In this document: positions 26,395-36,553 of the stretch, piece after piece
Position numbering within the stretch: the first letter of the stretch is position 1
How the letters are laid out: every line of letters starts with the position of its first letter
NCBI GenBank assembly: GCA_016872155.1
Contig: VHBB01000001.1
Coordinates: 217,007-281,006 of the forward strand
Reading direction: 5' to 3'
DNA: 64,000 bases
From: Sphingomonadales bacterium
GTDB taxonomy: Bacteria > Bacteroidota > Bacteroidia > Chitinophagales > Chitinophagaceae
Position numbers and translations under genes: made by a program
Notes under the pieces: model-generated
What the model was told of the DNA's origin: nothing
Database searches by the model: none
The model's input: the letters and a program-made list of their open reading frames with translations, nothing else

Positions 26395-27123
26395 TTATTT
26401 TTTGATGATCAGCTTACCATCCTGGTAATACGGAAGCACATTGGCGGCGTCGGGCGTCAAACAAAATGTAATATCCTCTATTAATCCAAATCGCTGGACC
26501 AGCCGGTGATAATGCGTTAAGCGCGGTGCAAACTCTAACAGGTTCCCCTTGTGTTGTCGATACAACGATACGGCCATTAACGAGCTATCGCAGTGTATGG
26601 TAAATGCTTCTTGCAGCCGGTCAATAACAGCCCCTGCAAACAGGGTGTCCTCTACATTAAATCGGTCCTTCCAACCGGCACAGCCCAATACCACGTTCTT
26701 CTGTTGCTGCTGCAAGTAATCACAAATGGCGCTCAGGTTCGGAAAGCTACCCGATACGATCGTCGACGCATTTCGGTCTAGTGCCATCTGCAAAAGGCGA
26801 GTACCATTGGTCGTTGTCAGTACCAGGGTGCGATCGCCAATAAATTCGCGGGTATATTCGAGGGGTGAATTTCCATGCTTCAATCCTTCGGCAATCATAC
26901 CATCGCGTTCGCCGGCTGCGATACCATCAATGTTTTTACTGATCTCGATGGCCTTTGGAACGGAATCGACCGGAATAACGGCACGAGCCCCATTGGCAAG
27001 CGCCGAGGCAATAGTAGAGGTGGCCCTAAAGACATCGATGATCACCACAATGCTATCGGTAAGATCATAGAGATGAAGCAGGGCAGGAGAGAGCGACGTA
27101 TAAAGCGAGGGCTTGGTTTTCAT
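26395..27123 (-). CDS. comB: 2-phosphosulfolactate phosphatase family protein (ComB)
   Basis: Dephosphorylates 2-phosphosulfolactate to sulfolactate, a step known from coenzyme M synthesis; many bacteria carry comB without that pathway. From ATG 27123 there are 242 residues with family features VVIIDVFRATSTIASALANGA near 20, AGERDGM near 70, FGNSP-like HGNSPLEY near 80, TTTNGTR near 100 and GCAGWKDRFNVEDTLFAG near 145. The frame extends upstream into the SRPBCC gene and is not used. Last gene of a likely gcvT - SRPBCC - comB operon. comA and comC are not seen, so the role is open. Confidence 0.87.
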   Translation of the reverse strand: MKTKPSLYTSLSPALLHLYDLTDSIVVIIDVFRATSTIASALANGARAVIPVDSVPKAIEISKNIDGIAAGERDGMIAEGLKHGNSPLEYTREFIGDRTLVLTTTNGTRLLQMALDRNASTIVSGSFPNLSAICDYLQQQQKNVVLGCAGWKDRFNVEDTLFAGAVIDRLQEAFTIHCDSSLMAVSLYRQHKGNLLEFAPRLTHYHRLVQRFGLIEDITFCLTPDAANVLPYYQDGKLIIKK

Positions 27124-27139
27124 GCAAAAAAATTCGCAG

Positions 27140-27616
27140 CTATTTGATAAGTATTTTTTTCCAACGATCCGTTTCGGCAAATCGTTTGATCGTCTCGTTG
27201 CGTCGGTGCAAGAGTGATTCCATATAACCGGTAAAATAAAAGGAGTTAAATAATCGACCCAGGCTGCCATAGGGCATTTCAAATTCGAGCAGGTCGATCA
27301 ACAGCATTCCGTTATCGATCGATTTAAAATAATGCTCGTGTCGTAGACTGGCCAGATCGCCTTGCAACTGGACCTCGATCATTACATCGGGTCGCTGCAG
27401 CTCTATATACTTGACGCGCTGCAACCGCTCCTTGAACAAATGGTGTGAACGCCAAGTAACGGTATCGCCCTTTTCGATCAACCCAAATCGCGTGCCGGCC
27501 ACCGCCTCTTGCTTATACGGGGCCATCGATTCTTTATACAATGTAATATGGCGACTCAAGTCAAACACCACCTCGGCAGCGGCCCCAATAAATGTAGTAA
27601 GGTGAATCTTAGGCAT
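27140..27616 (-). CDS. SRPBCC-fold (START-like) protein
   Basis: A 158-residue protein with the helix-grip ligand-binding fold used by polyketide cyclases and lipid-transfer proteins. It starts with the typical strand and AEVVFDLSRHI helix, has beta-rich middle sequence (TVTWRSHHLFKERLQRVKYIE), and closes with a long amphipathic helix (YMESLLHRRNETIKRFAE). No catalytic residues can be named, so the ligand is unknown. It lies 8 nt after gcvT and 16 nt before comB on the same strand. Confidence 0.78.
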   Translation of the reverse strand: MPKIHLTTFIGAAAEVVFDLSRHITLYKESMAPYKQEAVAGTRFGLIEKGDTVTWRSHHLFKERLQRVKYIELQRPDVMIEVQLQGDLASLRHEHYFKSIDNGMLLIDLLEFEMPYGSLGRLFNSFYFTGYMESLLHRRNETIKRFAETDRWKKILIK

Positions 27617-27624
27617 AGCGATTA

Positions 27625-28716
27625 CTATACAAAAGGAATTTTTACAACCTGGGCCTTGAGCTGTTTGTCTCGCACCTGTATATAGATGGTGTTGTCAAGT
27701 TGTGCTTGAGCGGTTTGCACATATCCCATACCAATGGCCTTTCCCAAGCTGGGTGATTGGGTGCCGGAGGTCACTACGCCAATGCCCGTACCGGTCGCAT
27801 CTTTTATTTCGTAGCCATGACGGGGAATGCCTTTATCGATCATTTCAAAGCCCACCAGTTTTTTGGCAAGACCTTCTGCCTTTTGACGGGCAAACTGCAC
27901 CGACGAAGAAAACTCTTTGGTAAACTTCGTAATCCAACCCAAGCCGGCCTCGAGCGGAGAGGTCGTATCGTCAATATCATTTCCGTACAAACAAAACCCC
28001 ATTTCGAGTCGTAGCGTATCGCGAGCGCCCAGACCAATGGGCTTTAACCCTTGCGGGCCGCCCAGCGAAAAAATAGCGTCCCAGATCTTTTCGGCATGGT
28101 CCTCTTTGTCTTCGAAATAAATCTCTACACCCCCGGCACCGGTATAACCGGTAGCGCTAATCAGCACATTCTCGACCCCTGCAAAAGTTCCTTTTACAAA
28201 TGTGTAGTAGGCCAGATTAACAAGATCGAGATCGGTGAGCGGCTGCAGCATACGAGCGGCGAGCGGACCTTGCACGGCCAGCAGACAGGTTTTATCAGAG
28301 ATGTTATGCATCTCTACCCCCTTGTGATTATGTTGCTGTATCCAGTTCCAGTCCTTTTCTATGTTCGAGGCGTTCACCACCAGCATATAGGCCTTATTCG
28401 GTTCCAGGCAATAGACCAGCAGGTCGTCTACAATTCCTCCTTTGTCGTTGGGTAAACAACTGTACTGCACCTTTCCGGCAACAAGTTTAGCGGCATCGTT
28501 GCTGGTAACCCGTTGAATAAGGTCTAGCGCATCGGGACCCTTGAGTACAAACTCTCCCATGTGACTAACATCAAAGACCCCTGCATTTTTGCGAACGGTG
28601 GCATGTTCGTCATTGATGCCAGAATACGAGATAGGCATTTCGTAACCAGCAAAAGGAGCCATCTTGGCCCCCAGGGCTATATGCTTATTGTAAAACGGGG
28701 TTCGCTTAACAGACAT
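27625..28716 (-). CDS. gcvT: Glycine cleavage system T protein (aminomethyltransferase)
   Basis: Transfers the methylene of aminomethylated H protein to tetrahydrofolate, releasing ammonia. From ATG 28716 the protein has 363 residues, the usual length. Visible: [14 protein letters not shown] near 20, [11 protein letters not shown] near 45, [16 protein letters not shown] near 73, [10 protein letters not shown] near 93, [14 protein letters not shown] near 192, [19 protein letters not shown] near 230 and [19 protein letters not shown] near 315. A -7 box 19 nt upstream fixes the start; the frame open to 28866 would overlap the PspC gene. The other glycine-cleavage genes (H, P, L) are elsewhere. 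Confidence 0.95.
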   Translation of the reverse strand: MSVKRTPFYNKHIALGAKMAPFAGYEMPISYSGINDEHATVRKNAGVFDVSHMGEFVLKGPDALDLIQRVTSNDAAKLVAGKVQYSCLPNDKGGIVDDLLVYCLEPNKAYMLVVNASNIEKDWNWIQQHNHKGVEMHNISDKTCLLAVQGPLAARMLQPLTDLDLVNLAYYTFVKGTFAGVENVLISATGYTGAGGVEIYFEDKEDHAEKIWDAIFSLGGPQGLKPIGLGARDTLRLEMGFCLYGNDIDDTTSPLEAGLGWITKFTKEFSSSVQFARQKAEGLAKKLVGFEMIDKGIPRHGYEIKDATGTGIGVVTSGTQSPSLGKAIGMGYVQTAQAQLDNTIYIQVRDKQLKAQVVKIPFV

Positions 28717-28734
28717 GTGCTTTTTTTCAGAGCA

Positions 28735-28742
28735 CAAATGTA
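28735..28742 (-). promoter_or_regulatory. -7 promoter element (TACATTTG) of gcvT
   Basis: Exact TAnnTTTG on the minus strand between the pspC-like stop and the gcvT start, showing gcvT need not depend on readthrough from the upstream gene. Confidence 0.6.
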
Positions 28743-28760
28743 CGCGAATCCGGGTTTCTT

Positions 28761-30773
28761 CTAGAGTGTGTCGGCAGACAAGGAGTCTTCGACCGGACGC
28801 AGTATTCCTCCAGGCATCATTTTGTAGAGAGTGCCGCTTTGGTAGGGAAAATCGGCATCCTCCCAAGAGAACTCCTTTACCCGACCCCGCTTGTTATAGC
28901 CGATATGCAATTCTCCTTGTGTCAGCTTTTCTTTGATCGACTCATCGAACGAAATGGTCTTTCCAACCGGTACTTGTACTACTATCTTTACCTGCTGGCC
29001 GCGATATTTATTGTTAGCCGCAATGGCATAGAAACTAGGCAGATCTACCAGGGTAACGGTATCAACTGTATTGGATCTCCTACTAGCATATCCTTGGGTA
29101 TTGACAGGATAGTGTATCGTTTCGGCACGAGCAATGGCCTGTTGGCTATTTCGCCCGGTAGCTATTCGCAGCATTTCTATATGGTAATGGCTGTCCCGAC
29201 TTTCGATTGTTTCTATAATTACCGCAGAAAGCTTGAGGGTATCCTTCGTCAGATCCCATCCCGTTTCTTCTCCCTGAATATGGATCCACGGAACCCTATT
29301 GCTATAATGGAGGGCCGGTTGCGAGACCGTAAGATGCAACGAAGAAGGATTCGCAACAGTGAGTGGCACAGGGGTAACTACTTGCTCCCGCGCAGAAAAT
29401 TCTTTGCCCAAACTGCTGAATAAAAGAAACATCATTACCCATCCCAGTGTCCAAAGAGAGAAAAAACTATAGCGTAGTACGGCACTTTTTTGTTTGTATC
29501 CCACGATTCTTCTAACGAGCCAAATAATAAATCCTAGCAGCGGAACCACTACAAACAAGAGTAGGGCTGCCCAAGCCATTAACTGCTGCGAATTGTTAGC
29601 CCACAAAAAACTTTGATAGGGCCAGGTAACCGCTCCAGCAAAACAAATAGCTAATAGTGCAACCAATAGCGAAAAAGCCAGAATGCCGAAGAAAAAAGCA
29701 AAGAATACTTTGATCAATAACCCGATCGCCTTAAAAAGACGGCTGCCAATAGTTCGGTCTTTGTCGCTGAATTTTTCTTGTACGCGTTGAGTGACCTCGC
29801 TAGCAAACTTCTCGGCCTTACCGGGTAGTTCGTTGGCTACGGTCTCTACCTCTTTCCCCCAGTTGCTTACTTTTTCTTTCAGCTGGTCTGCGCCTTGCTT
29901 TACTTGTTTTTGAATAGAGGCCAGGTCGATCTTCTCGCCACGCATCTCCATTTTCTGGTAGGGGGTAACCGCTTTCGGCAGAATGACCCAAAGGGTAATA
30001 TACACAATGATCGAAAACCCGACCAGCGATCCAAAACTCAGATTAAATAGCACGATTGTGAAATCATCATCCGTCCAATCCAAAATAGAAAAAAGAATTT
30101 GTAGCAGTAACGGCGACAAGAAAAGCAATCGGATATTTTTAACTGGTTTATCAAAATAAGCGGCCAACCCTCCGGCCACACCGCCTAGTACTTTATTTTC
30201 AGGATCTCTGTAAAAACGTTTCCCCTTGAATGTTTCTACAGTAGAGGCGGGCAAAAAGATCCACATCAATACATAGCCGAATAACGCCAATCCAAAACTC
30301 GAGAATGCCAAGATCACCAATAAGGCACGCACAATGGCCGGGTCAATGCCCAGGTATGCTGCCAAACCGCCGGCTACGCCTCCTATTACAGAATTTGTTT
30401 GGTCGCGGTATAGTTTTCTATGAGCCGCTCCCTCGGTATAACTTGCATTTTCTTTCTCGCTTGCCTTAGCGTTAGCCGAGGCGCCGCTCATTGTTGTATC
30501 CGAAGCCCCCTCTTGGGCCAACTCTTCGGGTCGACCCATAAGCGCGATCAGTTCTTGCACATCCAATTCTGTAATACAAGCCGTTCCCTTTTTAATTTTT
30601 TCGTGCATCAATTCGGCGATCCTGCCTTGCATATCGCTGATGATCTCTTCTCGACTCTCTTCGGTCGCAAAAAAATCGCGCAACCTTGCAATATAAGATT
30701 GCAGTTGTTCGAAGGCAGGCTCTTCTATAGATAGAATCCGGCCGCTTAAATTGATGGTGATGATCTTTTTCAT
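28761..30773 (-). CDS. PspC-domain membrane protein (double PspC)
   Basis: A 670-residue envelope-stress-type protein. The N-terminal ~110 residues form a Bacteroidota-specific cytoplasmic domain ([21 protein letters not shown], acidic [15 protein letters not shown]). Two PspC domains follow, each marked [18 protein letters not shown] (about 122 and 193), with several hydrophobic helices; further membrane segments lie near 360-450, and the C-terminal ~200 residues are probably extracytoplasmic and beta-rich. Phage-shock PspC proteins sense membrane stress. The PadR-type repressor gene 47 nt upstream very likely controls it. Confidence 0.9.
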   Translation of the reverse strand: MKKIITINLSGRILSIEEPAFEQLQSYIARLRDFFATEESREEIISDMQGRIAELMHEKIKKGTACITELDVQELIALMGRPEELAQEGASDTTMSGASANAKASEKENASYTEGAAHRKLYRDQTNSVIGGVAGGLAAYLGIDPAIVRALLVILAFSSFGLALFGYVLMWIFLPASTVETFKGKRFYRDPENKVLGGVAGGLAAYFDKPVKNIRLLFLSPLLLQILFSILDWTDDDFTIVLFNLSFGSLVGFSIIVYITLWVILPKAVTPYQKMEMRGEKIDLASIQKQVKQGADQLKEKVSNWGKEVETVANELPGKAEKFASEVTQRVQEKFSDKDRTIGSRLFKAIGLLIKVFFAFFFGILAFSLLVALLAICFAGAVTWPYQSFLWANNSQQLMAWAALLLFVVVPLLGFIIWLVRRIVGYKQKSAVLRYSFFSLWTLGWVMMFLLFSSLGKEFSAREQVVTPVPLTVANPSSLHLTVSQPALHYSNRVPWIHIQGEETGWDLTKDTLKLSAVIIETIESRDSHYHIEMLRIATGRNSQQAIARAETIHYPVNTQGYASRRSNTVDTVTLVDLPSFYAIAANNKYRGQQVKIVVQVPVGKTISFDESIKEKLTQGELHIGYNKRGRVKEFSWEDADFPYQSGTLYKMMPGGILRPVEDSLSADTL

Positions 30774-30820
30774 GGCTATACTGATAATAGTTATTGTTTA
30801 TGAATGGATCGGGTACTAGA

Positions 30821-31162
30821 TTAGAGATTAGTGGGTTTGGGCAGGGTGGCCTTATTGACCGCTTCGGATAGTTCTTTCCAAGTTTGTTCCAGTTCTTTAT
30901 AAAAGAGTTGGCCCTTTTCGGTCAGTGAAAAATATTTGCGGGGTGGGCCAGAGGGGCTTTCGACCCAGCGATACGATAACATCTCGGCGTTCTTTAGTCT
31001 GGTAAGCAACGGATAGAGCGTACCCTCCAAAATTTGCAAGCCGGCCGAGCGCATTTCGTCGACAATGTCTCCCGGATACGCTTCGCCTCTTTTGATGGCC
31101 GAAAGGATGCAAAACTCCAAGATTCCCTTGCGCATTTGGCTCTGTGTATTGTCTATATTCAT
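30821..31162 (-). CDS. PadR-family transcriptional regulator
   Basis: A 113-residue winged-helix repressor: MRKGILEFCILSAIKRGEAYPGDIVDEM (helices 1-2), the recognition region LQILEGTLYPLLTRLKNAEMLSYRW near 42-66 and wing PSGPPRKYFSLTEKGQ near 70. Bacteroidota PadR proteins of this type are commonly encoded just before PspC-domain genes and sense membrane or cell-wall stress. A -7 promoter box lies 23 nt upstream, and the pspC-like gene follows 47 nt downstream without its own visible box, so both share a promoter that PadR may autoregulate. Confidence 0.93.
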   Translation of the reverse strand: MNIDNTQSQMRKGILEFCILSAIKRGEAYPGDIVDEMRSAGLQILEGTLYPLLTRLKNAEMLSYRWVESPSGPPRKYFSLTEKGQLFYKELEQTWKELSEAVNKATLPKPTNL

Positions 31163-31185
31163 AGTGTTTTTATCGATTGACAGAC

Positions 31186-31193
31186 CAAAGATA
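31186..31193 (-). promoter_or_regulatory. -7 promoter element (TATCTTTG) of the padR-pspC operon
   Basis: Exact TAnnTTTG on the minus strand, 23 nt upstream of the padR start. Confidence 0.6.
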
Positions 31194-31316
31194 GAGAATA
31201 ATTACAGTACTATGCATAACAAAGTACCTTTTTTAATAAAATGTTTTTGCCTCACTAAAGAAAGCTTAATGACCTATTTACCGAAATGCCATATTTTTTA
31301 CCGATTTTTGCCCATT

Positions 31317-32384
31317 ATGAGCCGAAAAATAGCCTATTTAGCCAGTTTTTTTCTTGTTTTGGCCCTTTTTGGATGTGCCGATAAATACCAATCCTACCGG
31401 TCAAACTATCCCTTTAAGAGCCCCAATGGCCAGCCTGATTATACCAATCTGGACTACTGGGCCGCCCATCCCGACAAAAAAGACCCCTCCGACAGTATTC
31501 CCGGGCCGCTTAGAACAGAGACCAGAGACACCCTGGCCGATGTTTTCTTTTTGCACCCCACCACTTTTACCGACAAAAAAGAAGCAGCTCGCCCGAATGC
31601 CGCCATTGATGATGATTATATAAATGCCAAGACAGATTACTCGACCATTCTGTTTCAGGCCAGTGCCTTTAACCAACAAAGCCGGGTGTTTAGTCCACGC
31701 TATCGCCAGGCGCACATCGGTAATTTCTATGGAGCCGATTCGGCCCTGGCCGTACAGGCCTTACAGTTGGCATACGCCGACGTGCGCAACGCCTTTCGCC
31801 ATTATTTACAGCATTATAATAACGGACGTCCCATTATTATTGCCTCGCACAGCCAAGGCGCACTAATGGCGATTGAACTACTCAAAGAATTTTTCGATAA
31901 CAAACCGCTGCAACGACAACTTGTAGTGGCCTATGTGGTAGGATGGCCCCTCGAAACAAAAAGTTTCAACTCGCTGACCGCTTGTGTGCAACCTACACAA
32001 ACAAATTGCGTGTGTAGCTGGCGAACTTTTAAGATGGGATACGAAGCGCCCTGGGTCAAAAAAGAAAAAGAGCGCGCGGCCTCGATAATCGTAACCAATC
32101 CACTCAGCTGGACCACCGATTCAGGTTTCGTATCTCGCAAAGCCAACAAAGGGGCCGTTCTTACTCGGTTCAACAAGGTTTTTACAGGCGCTGCCGATGC
32201 ACAGATTCAACAGGGTGTGATATACTCGTACCGCCCACATTTTCCGGGCAGCTTTTTATATAGAACCGATAACTACCACATAGGAGACATTAATCTCTAC
32301 TACCTCAACATCAGAGAGAATGTGCGCACCCGTCTGTCTGCTTTTTTAAATAAAGGAACAAGCAACAATCAGTCGGTAAGATGA
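31317..32384 (+). CDS. DUF3089 lipoprotein with alpha/beta-hydrolase fold
   Basis: A 355-residue exported protein. Start ATG 31317 gives a lipoprotein signal MSRKIAYLASFFLVLALFGC with the lipid-carrying Cys at 20. The mature part has DVFFLHPTTF near 73, the nucleophile-elbow IIASHSQGALMAIELL near 180 (Ser in SHSQG), and late acidic and His-containing segments (RPHFPGSFLYRTDNYHIGD) consistent with a serine hydrolase. DUF3089 proteins are common in Bacteroidota and Proteobacteria; some are annotated as lysophospholipases, which I cannot confirm. The frame opens upstream at 31065 but that would run through the padR gene. Confidence 0.86.
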   Translation: MSRKIAYLASFFLVLALFGCADKYQSYRSNYPFKSPNGQPDYTNLDYWAAHPDKKDPSDSIPGPLRTETRDTLADVFFLHPTTFTDKKEAARPNAAIDDDYINAKTDYSTILFQASAFNQQSRVFSPRYRQAHIGNFYGADSALAVQALQLAYADVRNAFRHYLQHYNNGRPIIIASHSQGALMAIELLKEFFDNKPLQRQLVVAYVVGWPLETKSFNSLTACVQPTQTNCVCSWRTFKMGYEAPWVKKEKERAASIIVTNPLSWTTDSGFVSRKANKGAVLTRFNKVFTGAADAQIQQGVIYSYRPHFPGSFLYRTDNYHIGDINLYYLNIRENVRTRLSAFLNKGTSNNQSVR

Positions 32385-32406
32385 TCGTCATCATTTAAAA
32401 AGGTAG

Positions 32407-32437
32407 TGGCTGCTTTTATCTTTAAAAGAAACAGCCA
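32407..32437 (+). other. Stem-loop between DUF3089 gene and the broken usp gene
   Basis: TGGCTG (32407-32412) pairs with CAGCCA (32432-32437), with an inner TTTT/AAAA pairing. It ends 3 nt before the ATG at 32441. It may terminate the upstream gene or be part of the usp leader; no downstream T-run is present. Confidence 0.35.
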
Positions 32438-32440
32438 TCC

Positions 32441-33182
32441 ATGAGAACGATCGTTGTTTCATGTTTACCAGGTTCCGGTCAGTTATACCGATGCGCCTAT
32501 TGTGTTAGTATCGGTAGAGGAGCTTAGGCATGCGGCCGAAAAAAGAATGGAACAACTAAAAGACCTAACGCGAAAAGTGCTAAAGGCCGAACAAAAGATC
32601 TACAGCGAAACGCGGCTGGGCAATGTAACCGACGAGTTGGAATCCATTTGCGAAAAGATCAGACCCTTTGCCGTAGTAATGGGAACCAAGGGGGCTTCGG
32701 CGTTTGAACGGGTCGTTTTTGGCAGCAACACGCTAAGTGCCATCCGTCATTTGCATGTACCCGTTATTTGCGTGCCTCCGGGTAAGGCCTTTGGAAAGGG
32801 AATAAAAAAGATCGGGTTTGCCTGCGATTGCAAAGAAGTGGTAGCTACAACACCTACACGCATCATTCGAGACCTTGTTCGAAACTTCGAGGCCGAGTTG
32901 CATGTACTCAATGTTAATACCGACGGCAGTAACGAAGAAGAAAAACCCGAACAGACCGTATTGTTAGAGACACTCTTAAGCGATCTCCGCCCCATCTATC
33001 ATTTCTTGGAGCACACCGATATAGAAGATGCGATCAACGAATTTGCCGAAAAGAATAATCTCGATCTGATCGTCAGTATCCCCAAACAACACAAGCTGGT
33101 CGACAAACTCTTTAAGAAAAGTTCAACGCGGCAACTGGTCTATCAAAGCCATGTGCCCGTAATGTGCATACACGAAGAATAA
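32441..33182 (+). pseudogene. Tandem universal stress protein with N-terminal deletion and frameshift
   Basis: From 32454 the frame encodes most of a two-domain UspA protein: domain 1 from FHVYQVPVSYTDAPI, the ATP-loop region VVMGTKGASAFERVVFGSNT near 80-100, and domain 2 from KKIGFACDCKEVVATT to VPVMCIHE. The first beta strand and helix of domain 1 are missing. At 32441 an ATG opens MRTIVVS, the normal Usp start, but in another frame and only about five codons before FHVYQVP. In intact relatives these pieces are separated by roughly 30-35 residues. This fits a deletion of about 100 bp, not a multiple of three. Translation could still begin at TTG 32454, giving 242 residues without the N-terminal ATP-binding strand. 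Confidence 0.75.
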
Positions 33183-33212
33183 GCCGCGTATAATTATGAA
33201 AAGCAGTATATG

Positions 33213-34655
33213 CTAAAACTCGGCAGCGCCGGGGGTACGCGGAAAAGCGATCACGTCGCGAATATTGCTCATTCCGGTCACAAATTGCACCATGCGCTCA
33301 AAACCCAGTCCGAAACCGGCATGGGGAACCGTTCCAAAGCGCCGCGTGTCGAGATACCACCAAAGCTCTTCTTCGGCAATTCCCATGGCGGCCATCTTTT
33401 GTTGCAGGTTCTCCAATCTTTCTTCGCGTTGCGAACCGCCCACAATTTCTCCAATGCCGGGGGCCAGAATATCCATGGCCGCTACCGTCTTACCATCGTC
33501 GTTCTGCCGCATATAAAACGCCTTGATCGAAGCGGGATAGTTATAAAGAATAACCGGCTTCTTAAAATGCTTTTCGACCAGATAGCGCTCGTGCTCACTT
33601 TGCAGGTCCATGCCCCATCCGGTAATCTCGTATTGGAACTTCTTTTTCTTGTTGTAATTGCTCTCGCGCAAAATATCGATAGCCTCTGTATAGGTTAATC
33701 GCTCGAATTTATTTTCGGTTACAAAGCGAAGCTTGTCGAGGAGTCCTAGTTCGCTGCGCTTGTCTTGCGGTAATTGTTTTTCTTCTTCGGCCAATCGTTG
33801 GTCCAAGAATTGAAGATCATCGGCGCAATGCTCCATGGCGTAGCGAATAATATAGCCAATGAATTCTTCGGCCAGGTTCATATTGTCTTCGAGATCGTAA
33901 AAGGCCATCTCGGGTTCTATCATCCAAAACTCAGCCAAATGACGAGCGGTATTACTGTTTTCGGCCCGAAACGTAGGGCCGAACGTGTAGATCTCGCCAA
34001 AGGCGGTCGCCCCTAATTCTCCCTCAAGCTGACCGCTTACCGTTAAGTGCGTAGAGCGACCAAAAAAATCTTCTTTGTAATCTATTTGTCCGTCTTCGGT
34101 GCGTGGGGCTTTTCCGTCGAGCGGAAGAGTGGTTACCCGAAACATTTCTCCAGCGCCCTCAGCGTCACTGGCCGTAATGATGGGCGTATGGAGATATAAG
34201 AATCCTTTGCTATGAAAGAACTGGTGCACAGCAAACGATAAGGCATGCCGAACACGAAATACCGCTGCGAATGTATTGGTGCGAAAACGCAGGTGCGCTT
34301 TTTCGCGTAAGAACTCAAGGCTGTGTTTTTTGGGTTGCAGCGGATATTTTTCTGCATCGGAATCACCTAAAATATCTACGGTCGTCGCCTGCAGATCTAT
34401 TTTTTGTCCTTTGCCCAGCGAGGCCACCACTTTTCCGGTTACCCGAAGAGAGGCCGATGTGGTAATGCGCGATAACAAACTGTCCGGAAACTGACCCAGG
34501 GTGAGCACCACTTGTAAGTGTTGGTTGGTACTACCATCGTTGAGGGCCACAAACTGATTATTGCGAAAGGTGCGCACCCATCCCATTACCGTCACTTCCT
34601 GACCGGCGGGCTCTTGCTGCAACAGTTCCTTTATCTTGATTCTTTTATTGAACAT
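33213..34655 (-). CDS. asnS: Asparaginyl-tRNA synthetase
   Basis: Charges tRNA-Asn. The 480 residues show an N-terminal OB-fold anticodon-binding domain (VTVMGWVRTFRNNQFVALNDGST, about 22-44) and a class II catalytic core: FLYLHTPIITASDAEGAGEMF near 150 (motif 1 and Asn-specific region), motif 2 FRAENSNTARHLAEFWMIEPEMAF near 225-250, and motif 3 GFGLGFERMVQFVTGM near 452. AsnRS rather than AspRS is supported by the AEGAGEMF and HLAEFWM sequences. A -7 box lies 20 nt upstream. Divergent from rho. Confidence 0.95.
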   Translation of the reverse strand: MFNKRIKIKELLQQEPAGQEVTVMGWVRTFRNNQFVALNDGSTNQHLQVVLTLGQFPDSLLSRITTSASLRVTGKVVASLGKGQKIDLQATTVDILGDSDAEKYPLQPKKHSLEFLREKAHLRFRTNTFAAVFRVRHALSFAVHQFFHSKGFLYLHTPIITASDAEGAGEMFRVTTLPLDGKAPRTEDGQIDYKEDFFGRSTHLTVSGQLEGELGATAFGEIYTFGPTFRAENSNTARHLAEFWMIEPEMAFYDLEDNMNLAEEFIGYIIRYAMEHCADDLQFLDQRLAEEEKQLPQDKRSELGLLDKLRFVTENKFERLTYTEAIDILRESNYNKKKKFQYEITGWGMDLQSEHERYLVEKHFKKPVILYNYPASIKAFYMRQNDDGKTVAAMDILAPGIGEIVGGSQREERLENLQQKMAAMGIAEEELWWYLDTRRFGTVPHAGFGLGFERMVQFVTGMSNIRDVIAFPRTPGAAEF

Positions 34656-34674
34656 GAAAGGGTAATTACGAATG

Positions 34675-34682
34675 CAAAGGTA
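34675..34682 (-). promoter_or_regulatory. -7 promoter element (TACCTTTG) of asnS
   Basis: Exact TAnnTTTG on the minus strand, 19 nt from the asnS start. Confidence 0.6.
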
Positions 34683-34762
34683 AGCGCTGAGCCCCGTGGA
34701 GCTGACAGCCGTCAGTTGAAAAAATTTTCGGAATTGACCTATTTATAGTAGTATTGCATCTG

Positions 34763-34818
34763 AAAGAGGCCCATTCGGCCCGGATTCTACTCGTTTTTCT
34801 TTCGTTTGCCGCCTCTTT
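34763..34818 (+). promoter_or_regulatory. Inverted repeat in the rho leader region
   Basis: AAAGAGGC (34763-34770) and GCCTCTTT (34811-34818) are perfect reverse complements, 40 nt apart, in the 237-bp gap between asnS and rho. If transcribed they could close a long stem about 75 nt upstream of the rho start. Rho genes in other bacteria are autoregulated through their leaders; here that is only an inference. Confidence 0.3.
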
Positions 34819-34892
34819 GATCTGGTTAACACTCAAATTTTCAATTATCAAGTCGGGTTATTTTTAGTTGAACCCTTGATCAATTTTCATTC

Positions 34893-36524
34893 ATGTACGA
34901 TATTTTACAACTGAACGACATGCTCGTTCCCGAGTTGCTCGACATTGCCGAGCGCCTCATGATTCCCCAGGCCAAACGACTCAGTAAACAGGACCTTATT
35001 TATAAGATACTTGACAGCCACGCCATTGCAGGAGCCAAACAAGCCAAAGGAACCGAACCCGATCATAAACATAAACGCATCGTAAAAACCAGTACAGGTA
35101 TCGCCAGCGAAGAAGCCATTGTAGAAAGCGGCGACACCCAAACCCCACCTTCCAAACAATTATCCATGACTGCAAAAAACGAGGACAACAAGCCCAAGAA
35201 AAGAGGAAGACCCAAAAAAGAAGAGAAGCCCGACGCTGCTGCTGCAGCCGGAGCTACCCTTCAAGAAAATGCCAACGCCCCCAGCAAGACCGACCTGTTG
35301 GCACAGACCATCTTGCAAAATACGCCCGAGCCGGGTGCTTCGCCCGAACCACAAGGCGGTCCCGCTCGCTTTGTTCCTCAAAAAAAGGAACCGGTCTTTA
35401 CCGTAGAGTTCGATGGCATGATCCCGGCCGAAGGGGTATTAGAGATGATGCCCGACGGATATGGTTTTTTGCGCTCATCCGATTATAACTATTTGTCTTC
35501 GCCCGACGACGTATATGTATCACCCTCGCAGATCAAATTATTCGGACTCAAAAGCGGTGACACCGTCTATGGCACCGTTCGCCCTCCCAAAGAAGGAGAG
35601 AAATATTTTGCACTGCTCAAAGTAGACCTGCTCAACGGAAAGAGTCCCGACGAAGTACGCGACCGCGTTCCCTTCGATTATCTGACACCGCTGTTCCCGT
35701 TCGAAAAATTAAATCTGTTTACAACGCCTTCGGAATATTCTACGCGCATTATGGATTTGTTTACCCCCATTGGTAAAGGCCAGCGCGGATTGATCGTGGC
35801 GCAACCCAAAACAGGTAAGACCATGTTGTTAAAAGCGGTGGCCAATGCCATCGCTGCCAACCATCCTGAGTGTTATTTAATGATCGTTCTCGTCGATGAA
35901 AGACCCGAAGAGGTTACCGATATGGAACGAAGCGTAAAGGCAGAGGTGATCGCTTCTACCTTCGATGAGCCCGCCGAAAAACATGTTAAGGTTTCTACCA
36001 TGGCACTCAATAAGGCCAAGCGATTGGTAGAGTGCGGACACGATGTAGTAATCTTACTCGACTCCATAACCCGATTGGCGCGTGCGCACAATACCGTAGC
36101 ACCGGCCTCGGGTAAAGTATTATCGGGCGGGGTCGAGGCCAATGCCATGCAAAAGCCCAAGCAATTCTTTGGTGCCGCTCGTAAAATAGAGAATGGCGGA
36201 TCGCTCACCATTATTGCCACCGCGCTGGTCGATACCGGCAGTAAAATGGACGAGGTGATCTTCGAGGAATTCAAAGGAACCGGTAATATGGAATTGCAAC
36301 TCGATCGCAAACTCTCTAATAAACGGATCTATCCGGCCGTAGATCTAAATTCTTCTTCGACCCGTCGCGACGATCTGTTATTAGACCCCGCTGCACTGCA
36401 ACGGATGAATCTGCTGCGCGTGTATTTGGCCGATATGAATACCGAAGAGGCCATGCGCGAATTACAAAACCGAATGAAAGGCACCAAGAGCAACGAAGAG
36501 TTCTTAGCCTCCATGAATAAATAA
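34893..36524 (+). CDS. rho: Transcription termination factor Rho
   Basis: Hexameric RNA helicase that terminates transcription. The 543 residues exceed the E. coli length (419) because of a charged, low-complexity insertion (about 48-165, rich in Lys, Glu, Pro and Ala, including [11 protein letters not shown]) between the N-terminal helical domain and the cold-shock-like RNA-binding domain ([21 protein letters not shown] near 182). The ATPase core has [11 protein letters not shown] (P-loop), [14 protein letters not shown] (Walker B), the Q-loop region [21 protein letters not shown] and R-loop [23 protein letters not shown]. Such insertions are usual in Bacteroidota Rho. An intrinsic terminator follows 3 nt after the stop. 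Confidence 0.96.
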   Translation: MYDILQLNDMLVPELLDIAERLMIPQAKRLSKQDLIYKILDSHAIAGAKQAKGTEPDHKHKRIVKTSTGIASEEAIVESGDTQTPPSKQLSMTAKNEDNKPKKRGRPKKEEKPDAAAAAGATLQENANAPSKTDLLAQTILQNTPEPGASPEPQGGPARFVPQKKEPVFTVEFDGMIPAEGVLEMMPDGYGFLRSSDYNYLSSPDDVYVSPSQIKLFGLKSGDTVYGTVRPPKEGEKYFALLKVDLLNGKSPDEVRDRVPFDYLTPLFPFEKLNLFTTPSEYSTRIMDLFTPIGKGQRGLIVAQPKTGKTMLLKAVANAIAANHPECYLMIVLVDERPEEVTDMERSVKAEVIASTFDEPAEKHVKVSTMALNKAKRLVECGHDVVILLDSITRLARAHNTVAPASGKVLSGGVEANAMQKPKQFFGAARKIENGGSLTIIATALVDTGSKMDEVIFEEFKGTGNMELQLDRKLSNKRIYPAVDLNSSSTRRDDLLLDPAALQRMNLLRVYLADMNTEEAMRELQNRMKGTKSNEEFLASMNK

Positions 36525-36526
36525 CC

Positions 36527-36553
36527 AAAGAGGACCTAGGTCCTCTTTTTTTT
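36527..36553 (+). terminator. Intrinsic terminator of rho
   Basis: A perfect palindrome around AGAGGACC/GGTCCTCT (36527-36548, arms meeting at CCTAGG) runs directly into an eight-T tract (36546-36553). The mnmH start codon begins at 36554, directly after the T-tract, so mnmH is expected from a separate promoter inside rho or from readthrough. Confidence 0.85.
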
